A stretch of 64,000 nucleotides of DNA from Bacteroidota bacterium (lineage in GTDB: Bacteria; Bacteroidota; Ignavibacteria; UBA10030; UBA8401), in NCBI GenBank assembly GCA_030679145.1, contig JAUXTU010000118.1, positions 20,939-84,938 of the forward strand. The letters are read 5' to 3'. Below the pieces are notes generated by a model. That model searched no databases, was not told where the DNA came from, and saw only the letters and a program-made list of their open reading frames with translations. A program made the translations under genes and the position numbers. Positions within the stretch are counted from its first letter, which is position 1. Each line of letters starts with the position of its first letter. Below, piece after piece: positions 33,277 through 43,110 of this stretch.

Positions 33277-34827
33277 CTATGGCACAAGCGTTACACATTG
33301 TTCATACAACGATCTTGACGTACTTTGGCTTTCAGAGAAACTTTTTGCAGTGCACTTTCTATATACGATCGGTATTGTTGGAACGATTTTTCCACCGATT
33401 GAATTGTCAATGGTTAATGTGTTTTCACAAAAGACGTTTTCCAGAATCGGTGAATCAGTGAACCGACCTATCAATAATTTTGATGACGTATTCCCCGTTA
33501 CTGTAAGGTCATTTATTCGAAATCCCGAAATAATATCCATATTTTCTTTTTTTGGTATTACAGTATAATCTTTTCCCCAAAGCCCCCTTGATCCTATAAA
33601 TTGAAGGTTTGGCGTACGGTAACTTGAATCCATATTACCATTGATAACACCGCTGAGTGTAAAATTTTTCAATACTCTCCCTCTATCTTCAGGATCAAAA
33701 TTATCCAGTGAATCCAAACGATCGAAGAATACCACATGCGAAACACTTCCCCTTCCATTGTAACGCACATCAACTTTAAGATATATTCCATCCATTATTG
33801 CAGATTGAAACAGTCCATTTCGATTCCGATATCCGTGCCACATAATGCCGATACAATAATCCGTTCCTTCTGGATCCATTGTTGTTTCGGTATTTTGATA
33901 TTCAATATTGATATTTTTTAAGAGCGGCAGACTATCCGTATCTTGATATACATACCCATTAAGTAAAACATCCGTAGAATAGATATTATTTTTTGACACA
34001 ACCCGAGCTTTAAAATCATGAATATCAGAGAGATACAACGTACGATATGCTGTATTCGACTCAATCAGATCTGCCGAAAGATTGTTCCCAGTCCGTGCGC
34101 ACCTTAATACATATCCTGCATACTCTGATTTTAAAATTCCGATTTGAATATTTTTTACTTCTGTTTTCTGATTACCAATGCGGTTTAATTCGATCCCAAC
34201 CGCAACATTTTTCACGGTATTATATGGCATTGATATATTTTCAGAATTACCATCAAAACCGACGAAAACAACTCCGTTCCATGTTATGCCGCCGTCATTT
34301 GTTATTTTTTTAAAATGATGACCGATGATGTGCAATCCCGTTATGCTGATATTTTTACAATCTCTAAAATGAAACAGATACCCAAAAAATCCCGGTTCGT
34401 CTCTTGTAGTATCAATCATTATGATTGCAGAATCGCCGATGATACTCAGATTTTCTACACCCTTAAATGCAGGGAAACTTGGTCTGCTCAATGGTGAACC
34501 TTTGCTCCAGATGAAATATGTCCCTTGTGGAAAGAAAAGCGTGCAGTTTCCGGAAGCTGCAGCCAAACAAGCCTTCTTTATTGCTTCCAAATCATCGGTA
34601 ACACCATCTCCCTTTGCTCCAAAATTTTTTACGCTAATTACTGTAGTTATATTTTCCCATGAACCCTGTTCAACATTATTAATAGTAGGATTAAATGCGA
34701 GGATAGAATTATAACCAACAATTAGCAAGAGTATAAAAGAAAAAACATCACCGTATAGAATTCGAAACTTGGATTTGATGTAATGATACATTTTTAATAA
34801 ATTATTTCGTTTCATTATTCGTTTCAT
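33277..34827 (-). CDS. Pectin-lyase-fold (parallel beta-helix) exported protein
   Basis: About 516 residues from the ATG at 34827; the frame also allows 34887, which would overlap the preceding gene by 86 bp, and ATGs at 34815 and 34791. A hydrophobic segment about 20-40 residues in ([17 protein letters not shown]) is a signal peptide or anchor. The mature part opens with [19 protein letters not shown] and [10 protein letters not shown], the hallmark of the pectate-lyase-3/rhamnogalacturonase N-terminal domain, followed by beta-helix repeats ([22 protein letters not shown]). I cannot point to a certain catalytic set. In this setting it may cleave or trim the polysaccharide during export, or bind it. 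Confidence 0.85.
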   Translation of the reverse strand: MKRIMKRNNLLKMYHYIKSKFRILYGDVFSFILLLIVGYNSILAFNPTINNVEQGSWENITTVISVKNFGAKGDGVTDDLEAIKKACLAAASGNCTLFFPQGTYFIWSKGSPLSRPSFPAFKGVENLSIIGDSAIIMIDTTRDEPGFFGYLFHFRDCKNISITGLHIIGHHFKKITNDGGITWNGVVFVGFDGNSENISMPYNTVKNVAVGIELNRIGNQKTEVKNIQIGILKSEYAGYVLRCARTGNNLSADLIESNTAYRTLYLSDIHDFKARVVSKNNIYSTDVLLNGYVYQDTDSLPLLKNINIEYQNTETTMDPEGTDYCIGIMWHGYRNRNGLFQSAIMDGIYLKVDVRYNGRGSVSHVVFFDRLDSLDNFDPEDRGRVLKNFTLSGVINGNMDSSYRTPNLQFIGSRGLWGKDYTVIPKKENMDIISGFRINDLTVTGNTSSKLLIGRFTDSPILENVFCENTLTIDNSIGGKIVPTIPIVYRKCTAKSFSESQSTSRSLYEQCVTLVP

Positions 34828-35527
34828 TTTTTCTTGAACGAATGATTTTTGCCGGAACACCTGCAACAACTGAATAGGGAGGAACATCCTTACTAACTAC
34901 ACTTCCCGCTGCAACAATAGAACCACGACCAACCCGAACTCCCGACAAAATAATACTGTTAGCAGCAATCCAACAATCGTCTTCAATAATTACTGTACTT
35001 CTTTCAACCCCCTGCTCTTTCATAACAACATCAGCTTCTGAAAATGCATGGTTTTCTGCATATATGCTGACACGAGGAGATATCAAAACATTGTTACCAA
35101 TTTCAATATAACCAGAACAACCAATGTAATTATATGGTCCAATATTGGAATTGTTCCCGACCTTTAATCCTTCTCCTAATTCACCACCGTAAAAATTTGT
35201 CGGTCGAATAATGGCAAACCGCCCCACTGTAACGCGATTACCAAAAACAATACCACGTCTCGATATAGATTGTATTTCGCAATAATCTTCAGCAATAAAA
35301 CTTTTTCCGACATGTAAATGTTTTGCATGACGGATAATAACACCTTTGCCGATAAGTAATATTCCTTTTGCACTTCCTAAAAAAGGAATTCTAAGTAAAC
35401 CTCGAATTGCACAAACCGATAGCATCAAAAAAACACGAAGGACAGACATCCCATCCCATTCAGCATTAAACCTATTAGATGATCCCACACCACTTTTATT
35501 CAGGAGCCATTTCAATATTGACCGCAT
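34802..35527 (-). CDS. Left-handed beta-helix (hexapeptide) acyltransferase
   Basis: A 241-residue member of the hexapeptide acyltransferase family (WcaF/NodL-like). Residues 60-215 contain many [IV]-G-x4 repeats ([52 protein letters not shown]). The probable catalytic His is in [11 protein letters not shown], and the end has the common [13 protein letters not shown]. The N-terminal 60 residues are more hydrophobic. It probably acetylates a sugar or nucleotide-sugar of the repeat unit in the cytoplasm. It lies 12 bp after a glycosyltransferase gene. O- versus N-acetylation cannot be decided. Confidence 0.92.
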   Translation of the reverse strand: MRSILKWLLNKSGVGSSNRFNAEWDGMSVLRVFLMLSVCAIRGLLRIPFLGSAKGILLIGKGVIIRHAKHLHVGKSFIAEDYCEIQSISRRGIVFGNRVTVGRFAIIRPTNFYGGELGEGLKVGNNSNIGPYNYIGCSGYIEIGNNVLISPRVSIYAENHAFSEADVVMKEQGVERSTVIIEDDCWIAANSIILSGVRVGRGSIVAAGSVVSKDVPPYSVVAGVPAKIIRSRKNETNNETK

Positions 35528-35539
35528 TTTATTTACCCA

Positions 35540-36670
35540 CTAATTGATTATAGAAGATAACGTTTCAAATAATTTTTGTTCGCAAACTCTTTGTGAAAAT
35601 CTTTTCTCAATAATATCCCTTCCTTTAAGACCCATTTGAAATCTTTTTTCCGGCACTTTCAATAATATTTCGATAGATTCTTCCCATTCTTTATTTGTTG
35701 AGGCTAAAAAGCCGCTCTCACCATGTTCAATAATGTCTTTATTCACTCCAACGGGGGATGCAATAGTAGGAACTCCACAAGCCATATACAATAACGCTTT
35801 ATACCCGCATTTACCCCGAGACCACTCATCATCTACCAACGGCATTACTCCAATGGTAAATTTTTTTATCTCATCAATAAAAATATCTTGTGGTATCGAA
35901 TCGATTATTTCCGCTGTAAAGGTATCACTGTGAGAAAATAATTCTCTTATTTTTTTAGACCCCATAGCACCGATAATTCTGATGGTAATGGGATACTTCT
36001 TTGAAATATTTCGAATCGGTTCTAAAAGAATTCGCAAGTGTTCAATATGCTGTTCTCCAGCACCCACCCAACCAATAATGGTTGGTGAAGGATTTATATT
36101 CTCTTCGGGAATGGTGTACTGTGATGTATCAACAGGGGTTGGGATAACTGAAATATGTGAGTTAACAGGACGCACTTTTTCGGCAAGATAACTATTTCCA
36201 GCAATGACTAATTTATAGTACGGTAACATCGAAAAGAATTTTTTTCGAATCTCATCCTTATTTGAATCTGACCATTCCGATATCCCTAACCCAGAAAACG
36301 GAACAAATAATGCGTCATCAAAATCATAAACAAGGTTTTTATTAAGCGTTTTCAAAAAATACAACACTACCTTTGGCAATCTTGTCCGCTGTATAACAAC
36401 AATATCATAAAATGGACTGGAGCATATTAACAAAATCAATTTCCAAATCTTGAGCAAAGTATCAGATCGAAAAAACCTGTTTTTATTAAACTCTTTTATC
36501 GTTGAATCCAAATCTTTATACTCGTTGTTCCATGAAATGACATTTACACGACAACCACGTTTCAAAAAATATGGAACGTAATTAAATACTCTAAATTTTC
36601 CACTGAGTTTATAATCTCCGGCAGTCCCTGCCGCAAGAAAAAGTACGGAGAATTTTTTAGTGTTATCCAT
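35540..36670 (-). CDS. Glycosyltransferase family 4
   Basis: A 376-residue GT-B protein. N-terminal half: FLAAGTAGDYKLSGKFRVFNY and the DFDDALF motif shared by this subgroup. C-terminal half: IIGWVGAGEQHIEHL, then WSRGKCGYKALLYMACGVP, where the EX7E-type region has the G-K-C-G-Y-K variant typical of the subgroup. A hydrophobic stretch at about 75-90 suggests membrane association. Its ATG shares a base with the stop codon of the preceding glycosyltransferase gene (TAATG), so the two are translationally coupled. Confidence 0.9.
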   Translation of the reverse strand: MDNTKKFSVLFLAAGTAGDYKLSGKFRVFNYVPYFLKRGCRVNVISWNNEYKDLDSTIKEFNKNRFFRSDTLLKIWKLILLICSSPFYDIVVIQRTRLPKVVLYFLKTLNKNLVYDFDDALFVPFSGLGISEWSDSNKDEIRKKFFSMLPYYKLVIAGNSYLAEKVRPVNSHISVIPTPVDTSQYTIPEENINPSPTIIGWVGAGEQHIEHLRILLEPIRNISKKYPITIRIIGAMGSKKIRELFSHSDTFTAEIIDSIPQDIFIDEIKKFTIGVMPLVDDEWSRGKCGYKALLYMACGVPTIASPVGVNKDIIEHGESGFLASTNKEWEESIEILLKVPEKRFQMGLKGRDIIEKRFSQRVCEQKLFETLSSIIN

Positions 36671-37863
36671 TAAGCGATTACTTCCTCAAATAATTTTTCA
36701 AAGTTTTTTGCCACAACCGTAATATCATACTGTTGTAATATTTTTCGAAGAGCTTCTTCTCCAAACTGTTTCCTTAGCACAGATGATGATATAAGTTTGC
36801 GTATTGCTTTTCGAAGGGCTTCTTCATCTCCATAATCAATAATAAGTCCATCAACACCCTCTTCAATAACATCCGGAACACCGCTGACACGCGTTGCAAT
36901 ACTCGGCAATCCGCACGCACGTGCTTCTATCAGGACATTGGGAAGTCCTTCGGATTGTGAAGGAAGAATAAATATATCGGCTGTTTGAAAATATTTCTCC
37001 CGGTCCGCAACTTGTCCCAAGAAATCAACAGTGATCTGTGATTTTATTTCTTTTGCTTCCTTCTTTACCGAATCTTCAATAATGTTCTGGGCAAATTTTC
37101 CGCTCCCCAATACGAGTAACTCAACATTGTTGGGAACATCATTCAAAATTGAAATCGAACGGATCAGAAAGTCGATCCCTTTATTGGCATTCAAATGACC
37201 GCAATAAAGAAGATAGATGCTCTCCTGTTTAAGACCGAGTGTCTCCCTCATCTGTTTGCGTTGTTCCGGATCGAGAGGATGAAATTTATTTGTATCAACA
37301 CCGTTGTTCATTCTTCTGATGCGTTCAGGTTTAACCCCTTCTTCAATGAATCGTTTTTCGATGAATGAACTGATCGCAAGAAAACGATCGAATGCTGCAT
37401 ACCCTTTTTTGCGAAGAGAATAGAAAGCCGACCCTCGAAGGTTTCCTATCTCGGGTGAGAACGTCGATGCAGTTCGGACAAACGACTTTTTTCCAAACAA
37501 CTTAAAGAAAAACGCAGGGATGGAAAAGTAATCAAGACCGAAAAAGAAAATGATAACGTCAAATTGTCTTAATCGGAACAGACCATAACCGATAAGTGAA
37601 AAGACGTAGAGCAAATTTTCAAGAATTGCCGGAAGTCCCTTCTCTTTTTTAAAATTGAAACTCGGTACCCGGTGAATTGGTATCGAACCAAGCATTTCAT
37701 CCTTTGCTGTTCCTTTAATTCTGCTTGATACTACACGGACTCTGTTTCCCCTTTTAATCAGCTCTTCCGCAACAAGACGCGCTTGGTTTTCTCCACCTCC
37801 CACAATGGGATAAAACCTCGGTGTTGCAATGATAATACTATATTTTTTTTCGTCTCTCTTCAT
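36670..37863 (-). CDS. Glycosyltransferase family 4
   Basis: A 397-residue GT-B retaining glycosyltransferase. N-terminal: ATPRFYPIVGGGENQARLVAE with the glycine-rich loop (VGGGE). C-terminal: YCGHLNANKGIDFLI donor-binding strand and the canonical EX7E motif in SEGLPNVLIEARACGLP, followed by GVPDVIEEGVDGL. Everything expected for an active enzyme is present. Its stop overlaps the next glycosyltransferase start, and a 119-bp palindromic element lies between it and the Wzy-like gene. Confidence 0.94.
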   Translation of the reverse strand: MKRDEKKYSIIIATPRFYPIVGGGENQARLVAEELIKRGNRVRVVSSRIKGTAKDEMLGSIPIHRVPSFNFKKEKGLPAILENLLYVFSLIGYGLFRLRQFDVIIFFFGLDYFSIPAFFFKLFGKKSFVRTASTFSPEIGNLRGSAFYSLRKKGYAAFDRFLAISSFIEKRFIEEGVKPERIRRMNNGVDTNKFHPLDPEQRKQMRETLGLKQESIYLLYCGHLNANKGIDFLIRSISILNDVPNNVELLVLGSGKFAQNIIEDSVKKEAKEIKSQITVDFLGQVADREKYFQTADIFILPSQSEGLPNVLIEARACGLPSIATRVSGVPDVIEEGVDGLIIDYGDEEALRKAIRKLISSSVLRKQFGEEALRKILQQYDITVVAKNFEKLFEEVIA

Positions 37864-37908
37864 GTATTATTGTATTGTATTAGAAACCATTTACAAACTC
37901 AAATCGTT

Positions 37909-38027
37909 GTCATTGCAAACTGTTCTTTGGCGAAGTCCCGCATTATGGGACTCCATAAAGCGGAGCAATCTCGTTTTTTCTTTTTATCTTAAAAAGATTG
38001 CGTCGTCGCTTCGCTCCTCGCAATGAC
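37909..38027. repeat. MITE-like palindromic element, copy 2
   Basis: A 119-bp element with the same terminal inverted repeats GTCATTGC ... GCAATGAC as copy 1 (33115-33250), the same internal CTGTTCTTTGGCGAAG and AAAAGATTGC segments, and the same right flank (CATTTTTTTTG). It is also in an intergenic gap of the polysaccharide locus, in the same orientation, and is shorter through internal deletion or rearrangement. Confidence 0.85.
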
Positions 38028-38047
38028 CATTTTTTTTGTAACATCAG

Positions 38048-39370
38048 TTATAAAGTTTTTTGCAAAACGGTCTTTACTTCCGATTCAATCTCCTCCGTTG
38101 GAAGAAATGCTATGCACAACATAACGGCTACGAGACCGAAACTTGTAAACCGAAACAGAACATTGGACCATAATGAAACAAGTATCATATTCGTGACTAA
38201 TAACCATACCATGAGTTTTTCGGGTTGTTTTAGTTTCCCTGCGTTCTTCAATATCACACCTAAAAAACTCACAAATAATAGTGCATATGGAAGCCCTCGT
38301 TCAAAAATAAGCGTGAATCCTAAATTCTCATAATCAACCCAATCGAGTTTCTGACTAATAAGCCGCAGTTCTTTAAATGGAGATCCGAACAGAGTGCTTA
38401 GTATCGTACGATCGAATGCAATGCTTCCCAAAATATCCCACGTATCAATGCGCGTAGAAAATGTATCTGTCAGCGCCATATAGATTATAATATTTTCTAT
38501 GATCACGTTAATGTAAAAGAACAATACTGCTAAAACAGAAATGCCGACAAATCTTTTGAAGTTCTTTGAATATGTTGATAAGATAAAGAAAAAAAATACA
38601 CCAGTGACAAAGATAGCGATCATTCCGAAACGAGAAGTATTGAGCAACGAAGAGACAGCAACGAAGCCCATTAACACAAGAAAATATTTATTTTTGCGTT
38701 CCGTAGCAAAATATGTATACCCAAAAAGTAAAAAATAAAACGGCAGCTGGGTTCCCCAATGATTATGCTGACCTAGCATTCCGCTAAAGGTCATTTGAAA
38801 AGGTATGTTCAATTGATTAAAAAAGAAATCGATCTGGAGACGATCTGATAATTCTAACGCTGGAAAATATTCTAATGTTTTGTTAGCAGTGTTCCAATCA
38901 TAGGAATTAACAATGAAATCACTAAAGTAGAAGGACTCATAAATTGAAAATACTAACTGGACTAAAAACAATACACTCATTGCATAGACAAATTTCAATT
39001 CGATCGCTTTTCGTTGGGTTGGATTTGTTCTAAGAAAGAATGCAATAATACCAAGTGCAACAGGAATGCTATAATGGCGACCCAGAAATGAGAGCAGACC
39101 ATATCCATCCCTCACCAGATTAATGAATCCCATGAATATATAGATCAAACAGATCCATACAAAAAAACGGATTACGGTGTTATCGGTTTGTCGAGGTATT
39201 CTGATGCTTGAAAGTATAAAGATTGTTGCAAATAAATAGTTTAATAGAACAACATCAAAAGGAAGTTGAAACGCAACAATATTTAACAGCAGTGGAGTAA
39301 AAAATACCGCAACAAGCAAGACTATTGATGTATGGTATGATGGTAACGCTCTATTCTCAGTAATGCTCAT
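38048..39370 (-). CDS. Wzy-like O-antigen polymerase/ligase family membrane protein
   Basis: A 440-residue integral membrane protein with about eleven hydrophobic segments (for example HTSIVLLVAVFFTPLLLNIVA at the start, FFFFILSTYSKN, YALLFVSFLGVIL). A long extracytoplasmic loop lies at about 145-215. The segment SSLLNTSRFGMIAIF matches the Wzy_C/O-antigen-ligase region. It is the only candidate polymerase in a locus with Wzx, Wzz and Wza proteins, so joining lipid-linked repeat units at the periplasmic face is inferred. Sequence conservation in this family is low, so a ligase role is the main alternative. Confidence 0.88.
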   Translation of the reverse strand: MSITENRALPSYHTSIVLLVAVFFTPLLLNIVAFQLPFDVVLLNYLFATIFILSSIRIPRQTDNTVIRFFVWICLIYIFMGFINLVRDGYGLLSFLGRHYSIPVALGIIAFFLRTNPTQRKAIELKFVYAMSVLFLVQLVFSIYESFYFSDFIVNSYDWNTANKTLEYFPALELSDRLQIDFFFNQLNIPFQMTFSGMLGQHNHWGTQLPFYFLLFGYTYFATERKNKYFLVLMGFVAVSSLLNTSRFGMIAIFVTGVFFFFILSTYSKNFKRFVGISVLAVLFFYINVIIENIIIYMALTDTFSTRIDTWDILGSIAFDRTILSTLFGSPFKELRLISQKLDWVDYENLGFTLIFERGLPYALLFVSFLGVILKNAGKLKQPEKLMVWLLVTNMILVSLWSNVLFRFTSFGLVAVMLCIAFLPTEEIESEVKTVLQKTL

Positions 39371-39423
39371 GAACTATATTTTTTTCTTTGATCTATAATC
39401 ACGATTTAAAACAGTGACATCAT

Positions 39424-40257
39424 TTACGGTTTTGATGCGATGATATAAATGTTCGTTAATTGCAGCCAGGATCCGATCTTTTTTTGCATTTTCCGTGAAG
39501 GTATCATTAAAATCATCTTTTCAATCCATGTCACAACGCCGACTCGAACTAATCCAATATGAAAAAGAATATCGTTGAGTCTAAATATCCTTCGTAAAAT
39601 AATTTGAGTGTTAATTTTTTTAAATCCTCCTTTTTGGAGAAGTGCTGCCAAGTCCCAATACATATATTCTTTCATGTGAAATCCGGTTGGATAGTCGTCG
39701 AAATATTTAGAGATGTCATGGGGACCGGTAAGTCCATGAGGGGTTACAATGAATATTTTCCCGCCGGGTTTCAGGTGGCTATACATGCAGTGGATATGTT
39801 CATCAACCTCATCCGGATGAAGATGTTCGATAAGATGGAGAGAATAGATCAGGTCGAACTGTTGATTATCCAAGGCAAACGATGCGACATCACTTTCTAC
39901 CAAATGGACATTGGGCAGAAAAGATTTTATGGACTTCGCAACTGTAACATCTAGCCCCGTCACCGAAGCAACAAGCGGGCTTACATATTGTAACATTTTC
40001 CCCGAACCGCAGCCCAACTCCAAGACGTCAGCATTCGGACGCAGCAATGGGCGAAGAAAAGAAAGGTAAAATTCTGCCTCTCGCGCATATTCTTCGTCGC
40101 TTTTATTTCGCGAAATATGCCACGGAATTTCTTCATAGAGCGTGCGGTACGCATTCCCAACAATCTGTTTTCGGTCTTTAGGATCACTGTTGCGGATCTG
40201 ATCGGCAAGTTTTCTTTCTAATAGATAATGCTTTTTGATCTTTTCTTCTTCTGTCAT
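39424..40257 (-). CDS. SAM-dependent methyltransferase (class I)
   Basis: A 277-residue protein. The SAM-binding motif I is DVLELGCGSGKML at about residues 77-90, the acidic end of strand 2 is VTGLDVTV, and FDLIYSLHLIEHLHPDE gives motif post-I/II (Methyltransf_11/23 type). A charged helical N-terminus precedes the fold and a hydrophobic amphipathic C-terminus follows. In a polysaccharide locus it probably O-methylates a sugar or caps a glycan chain. It ends 53 bp before the Wzy-like gene. Substrate unknown. Confidence 0.9.
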   Translation of the reverse strand: MTEEEKIKKHYLLERKLADQIRNSDPKDRKQIVGNAYRTLYEEIPWHISRNKSDEEYAREAEFYLSFLRPLLRPNADVLELGCGSGKMLQYVSPLVASVTGLDVTVAKSIKSFLPNVHLVESDVASFALDNQQFDLIYSLHLIEHLHPDEVDEHIHCMYSHLKPGGKIFIVTPHGLTGPHDISKYFDDYPTGFHMKEYMYWDLAALLQKGGFKKINTQIILRRIFRLNDILFHIGLVRVGVVTWIEKMILMIPSRKMQKKIGSWLQLTNIYIIASKP

Positions 40258-40285
40258 TTTTCAATTCGATTAGTTTGTTAAGATT

Positions 40286-41347
40286 TTATTTAGAACGGAG
40301 GAAAGAAGAGTATTTTTTCCAATGCCGTCGTATTTCATGTTTTAAATACCCGGCATAAAGATGTAAAAAATAATTTAATTTTTGTTTTGGTGTAGTCTTT
40401 CTGGCAAAATCATTTGCAGAAGCAATTGAATGTACACCGTCTTTGTCCGAGCCCTGCAAATGTTCAGCGGGTTGCCCATTCTGCTTCGCCAATAGGTGTT
40501 CCCATATTTCGCGATGCTTTCTAGCATAATTTGCCCATGTCCAATTGATAACTTTATCAGAACGTTGTTTAAATGTATCCGAAATTTCTGTAAAAACTTT
40601 TAGAAGATCTTCAAAAGAATGAAATGGATATGTGATGCCACCGGTAACATCCAGATGATATCCTTGCGGAACTACGATGGTTTCAACACCGGCAGCAAGA
40701 GCATCAATAAAACCCATCTGTCCTTCATCTTCCCCGAAGTACATAAAATAATCTAACGTTGGAAGGAGGCGAATATATTCATCATAATCAAAATCCGTGA
40801 AATATTTTACGATAAAATGTTTCTTCTCTAAATGTTCTATTTGTGGTTCCCACCCTGCGCCCATCACAATAAATTCAAAATTTTTCGGATCCAAATAATC
40901 AGCGAGTTTCCCGAGCAGAAATTCTCTTTTACGCCCATCATCATATACCCGGGTAGTGATACCAACTCGTCGCCTGCGTGGTGAGAGTACGGAATCATGC
41001 GCAGGAAGCACATAGCACAAACTCGAACGAGGTATTCCACCGGATGATAACGTTTCAACGGTTTGATTCGACAAACAAATACCTACCGCTGCTATACTTA
41101 ATTGCTGCTTCAATACATTGAACTTTTGTATTGAATCAATATGTGTTACCATTTGCGTTTGAATACTTGGCGAAGGTTCGAGCAGGTCGTAATGGACAAT
41201 GTGGTGATTAATATCCGCTGTGTGTTCAATTTCTTGACCGAGCGAAACGGTAACACCCTGCGGAGTCAAATGTTCATCCAACTTTCGGGCAAATTTACCC
41301 AGTATCCAGGTACTGATATCTCCATGACAAACGATATGTACCTTCAC
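40286..41347 (-). CDS. GT-B-like protein, probable glycosyltransferase
   Basis: A 353-residue protein with a GTG start (41347), one base after the upstream methyltransferase stop. I do not recognise a named family. Features: an N-terminal Rossmann-like strand (VHIVCHGDISTWILGKFARK), GITTRVYDDGRKREFLLGKL, FEFIVMGAGWEPQIE, and a donor-site-like region YFGEDEGQMGFIDALAAGVETIV, which resembles the C-terminal half of GT4 enzymes (E-G-x-x-G-F-x-x-A-L). The tail is basic and aromatic (HEIRRHWKKYSS). It sits between two methyltransferase genes. Glycosyltransferase is likely but not certain. Confidence 0.75.
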   Translation of the reverse strand: MKVHIVCHGDISTWILGKFARKLDEHLTPQGVTVSLGQEIEHTADINHHIVHYDLLEPSPSIQTQMVTHIDSIQKFNVLKQQLSIAAVGICLSNQTVETLSSGGIPRSSLCYVLPAHDSVLSPRRRRVGITTRVYDDGRKREFLLGKLADYLDPKNFEFIVMGAGWEPQIEHLEKKHFIVKYFTDFDYDEYIRLLPTLDYFMYFGEDEGQMGFIDALAAGVETIVVPQGYHLDVTGGITYPFHSFEDLLKVFTEISDTFKQRSDKVINWTWANYARKHREIWEHLLAKQNGQPAEHLQGSDKDGVHSIASANDFARKTTPKQKLNYFLHLYAGYLKHEIRRHWKKYSSFLRSK

Positions 41348-41348
41348 G

Positions 41349-42128
41349 TTATTTACCCTTCTTCTTTAGACCGACACTGATATTCCATTCATAAGGATCA
41401 ATAGGACCATCAAACTTCATGAAGGGAGAGGTATAGACAACGTCGAAACCGTTCGAATTGAGGATATTATACATCTCTTGAAAGAAATAATACCGCATTG
41501 GATGCAGTTCAGTAAAATCATGAATCCGTTTACCATCGACAAAATACATGCACGAAAATTTTACGGTAGCAATCTGCTGAACAATATCAAGATTGGTTTC
41601 AGAGATCCGTAACAACTCTCCATTTGAATCCGATTTTCTGATCACTTTCACCGGATCATAGTGACGCGTAACGGCATTGCCATTCCAGTAATCGAAAATG
41701 AAAATTCCGTCTTCAGTAAGCAGGTTAGAAATATTCTTCAATGTGCGGAGAAAATCGTCCATCGAAGTAAGATAATCCATCGCAGAGAACATAGAAATGA
41801 CCACGTCGTATTTTTTTTCTATCTTGTGTGAATCCTGAAATGAATAATTGTAGAATGCAGCCTTGCTTCCGTTGCTCTTGGCAGATTCACGTGCAACCGT
41901 AATCATGTTCGAAGAGATATCACTCCCCTCAACAAGAAAACCCATCTTTTCAAGATGAAAAATATGTTTACCGGTTCCACAAGCTAGATCGAGCAACGTT
42001 ACCGGGGATGATTTCGGCGCCAATAACTTCTTAATAATTTTTGTGATATATTCCGCTTCGTCGATATAATTTTTTTCACGGTAAAGTAGATTGTAGAATT
42101 CTGCGTATTGATTGAATTGAGAAGACAT
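41349..42128 (-). CDS. SAM-dependent methyltransferase (class I)
   Basis: A 259-residue methyltransferase. N-terminus FNQYAEFYNLLYREKNY is typical of sugar-modifying Methyltransf_25-type enzymes. Motif I is LLDLACGTGKHIFHLEKMG (about 46-64), followed by VEGSDISSNMI and FDYWNGNAV. Its C-terminal half has the substrate-domain sequence HDFTELHPMRYYF. It ends one base before the GTG of the next gene. It is predicted to methylate a sugar of the repeat unit; position and substrate unknown. Confidence 0.92.
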   Translation of the reverse strand: MSSQFNQYAEFYNLLYREKNYIDEAEYITKIIKKLLAPKSSPVTLLDLACGTGKHIFHLEKMGFLVEGSDISSNMITVARESAKSNGSKAAFYNYSFQDSHKIEKKYDVVISMFSAMDYLTSMDDFLRTLKNISNLLTEDGIFIFDYWNGNAVTRHYDPVKVIRKSDSNGELLRISETNLDIVQQIATVKFSCMYFVDGKRIHDFTELHPMRYYFFQEMYNILNSNGFDVVYTSPFMKFDGPIDPYEWNISVGLKKKGK

Positions 42129-42192
42129 TTGTTAACTTATTATTGTAATGAATTAAAAAAGAATTGATTAAATAAACTTTAACTTGGTTGTA

Positions 42193-43107
42193 TTACTTCG
42201 GTATCTCAAAAAAATGCATCTCTTTAATTTTTGAAAATTGAATATCCCATTGTCCTTCAAAACGGACCCTCTGAGCAAAATTTTCTCTAAAATGACTTCC
42301 CTGTAATCCATTGATAAACGTCTGGGGAAAAGCATCGGCGTGAACGAAGAACGCATTGACACCGTTGGAATCTACCGTTACAAATTTGTAACCATAACCA
42401 TTGAACAAATTTTTCCACCCGGCGATGGAGACTCCATAATACAAATGAGATTTATGCGCAAGATTATAATCAAAATGTTCATCATACATAATTGTTAACG
42501 AAGCATTTGGGCCATAGGCTGAATTATATTCAACGCAAAATATTTTGGGCCGCATTCCGTCGTCTAAAATCTTTTTTGCGATATAGTAATCGTTTCCATC
42601 CATATCCAATGAAAAAACATCCGGATCGGTATGCAACGATTTTTTAAGAATCTCTAAGATATTATCAAGTGTAATAAATGCTGCAATAAATTGTAAGCCC
42701 CAGTTCAATGGCTGTAAAACAGTTCTGGCATTTTCAATTTTCGTTTCGTTCCCATCAATCATCAACCCGCTGAATTTTCTGCCAAGTGCCAGCCATGAGC
42801 AATTGTTTTCAGTTCCATCGGATGCACCGATCTCGATAAAATATCGATTCGGATTGCTGATCTGGTGTGTTAGGTAGTCGAATATTCCGTCCTCACCGTT
42901 TTGGGAGAAAGAAGAAAATTCCCACGACAAAGGATCTGTCGGTATTGTTTCTCTTCCATTAATCGTCACCGCGCCGCGGGAAAAGGCAATAGCAATTTTG
43001 TTCATCATCCGCCACTCTAAGAAAAAATTTCGAATTGAGCGTAACGACAATACTTGCATCATAATCGAGAATCGATATCGAATACTTCTTGTGAGTCTAG
43101 ATGGCAT
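42193..43107 (-). CDS. FkbM-like methyltransferase-fold protein
   Basis: A 304-residue protein. The stretch FSQNGEDGIFDYL, YFIEIGASDGTENNCSWLA, MIDGNETKIENA and FSLDMDGNDYYIAKKILDD matches the FkbM/Methyltransf_21-like proteins common in LPS and capsule loci. The SAM-site glycine pattern is EIGASDG. The N-terminal 50 residues are basic and carry no signal peptide. It starts 3 bp after the aminotransferase stop. Activity on a sugar or amino sugar is an inference; some relatives have no proven activity. Confidence 0.8.
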   Translation of the reverse strand: MPSRLTRSIRYRFSIMMQVLSLRSIRNFFLEWRMMNKIAIAFSRGAVTINGRETIPTDPLSWEFSSFSQNGEDGIFDYLTHQISNPNRYFIEIGASDGTENNCSWLALGRKFSGLMIDGNETKIENARTVLQPLNWGLQFIAAFITLDNILEILKKSLHTDPDVFSLDMDGNDYYIAKKILDDGMRPKIFCVEYNSAYGPNASLTIMYDEHFDYNLAHKSHLYYGVSIAGWKNLFNGYGYKFVTVDSNGVNAFFVHADAFPQTFINGLQGSHFRENFAQRVRFEGQWDIQFSKIKEMHFFEIPK

Positions 43108-43110
43108 AGA

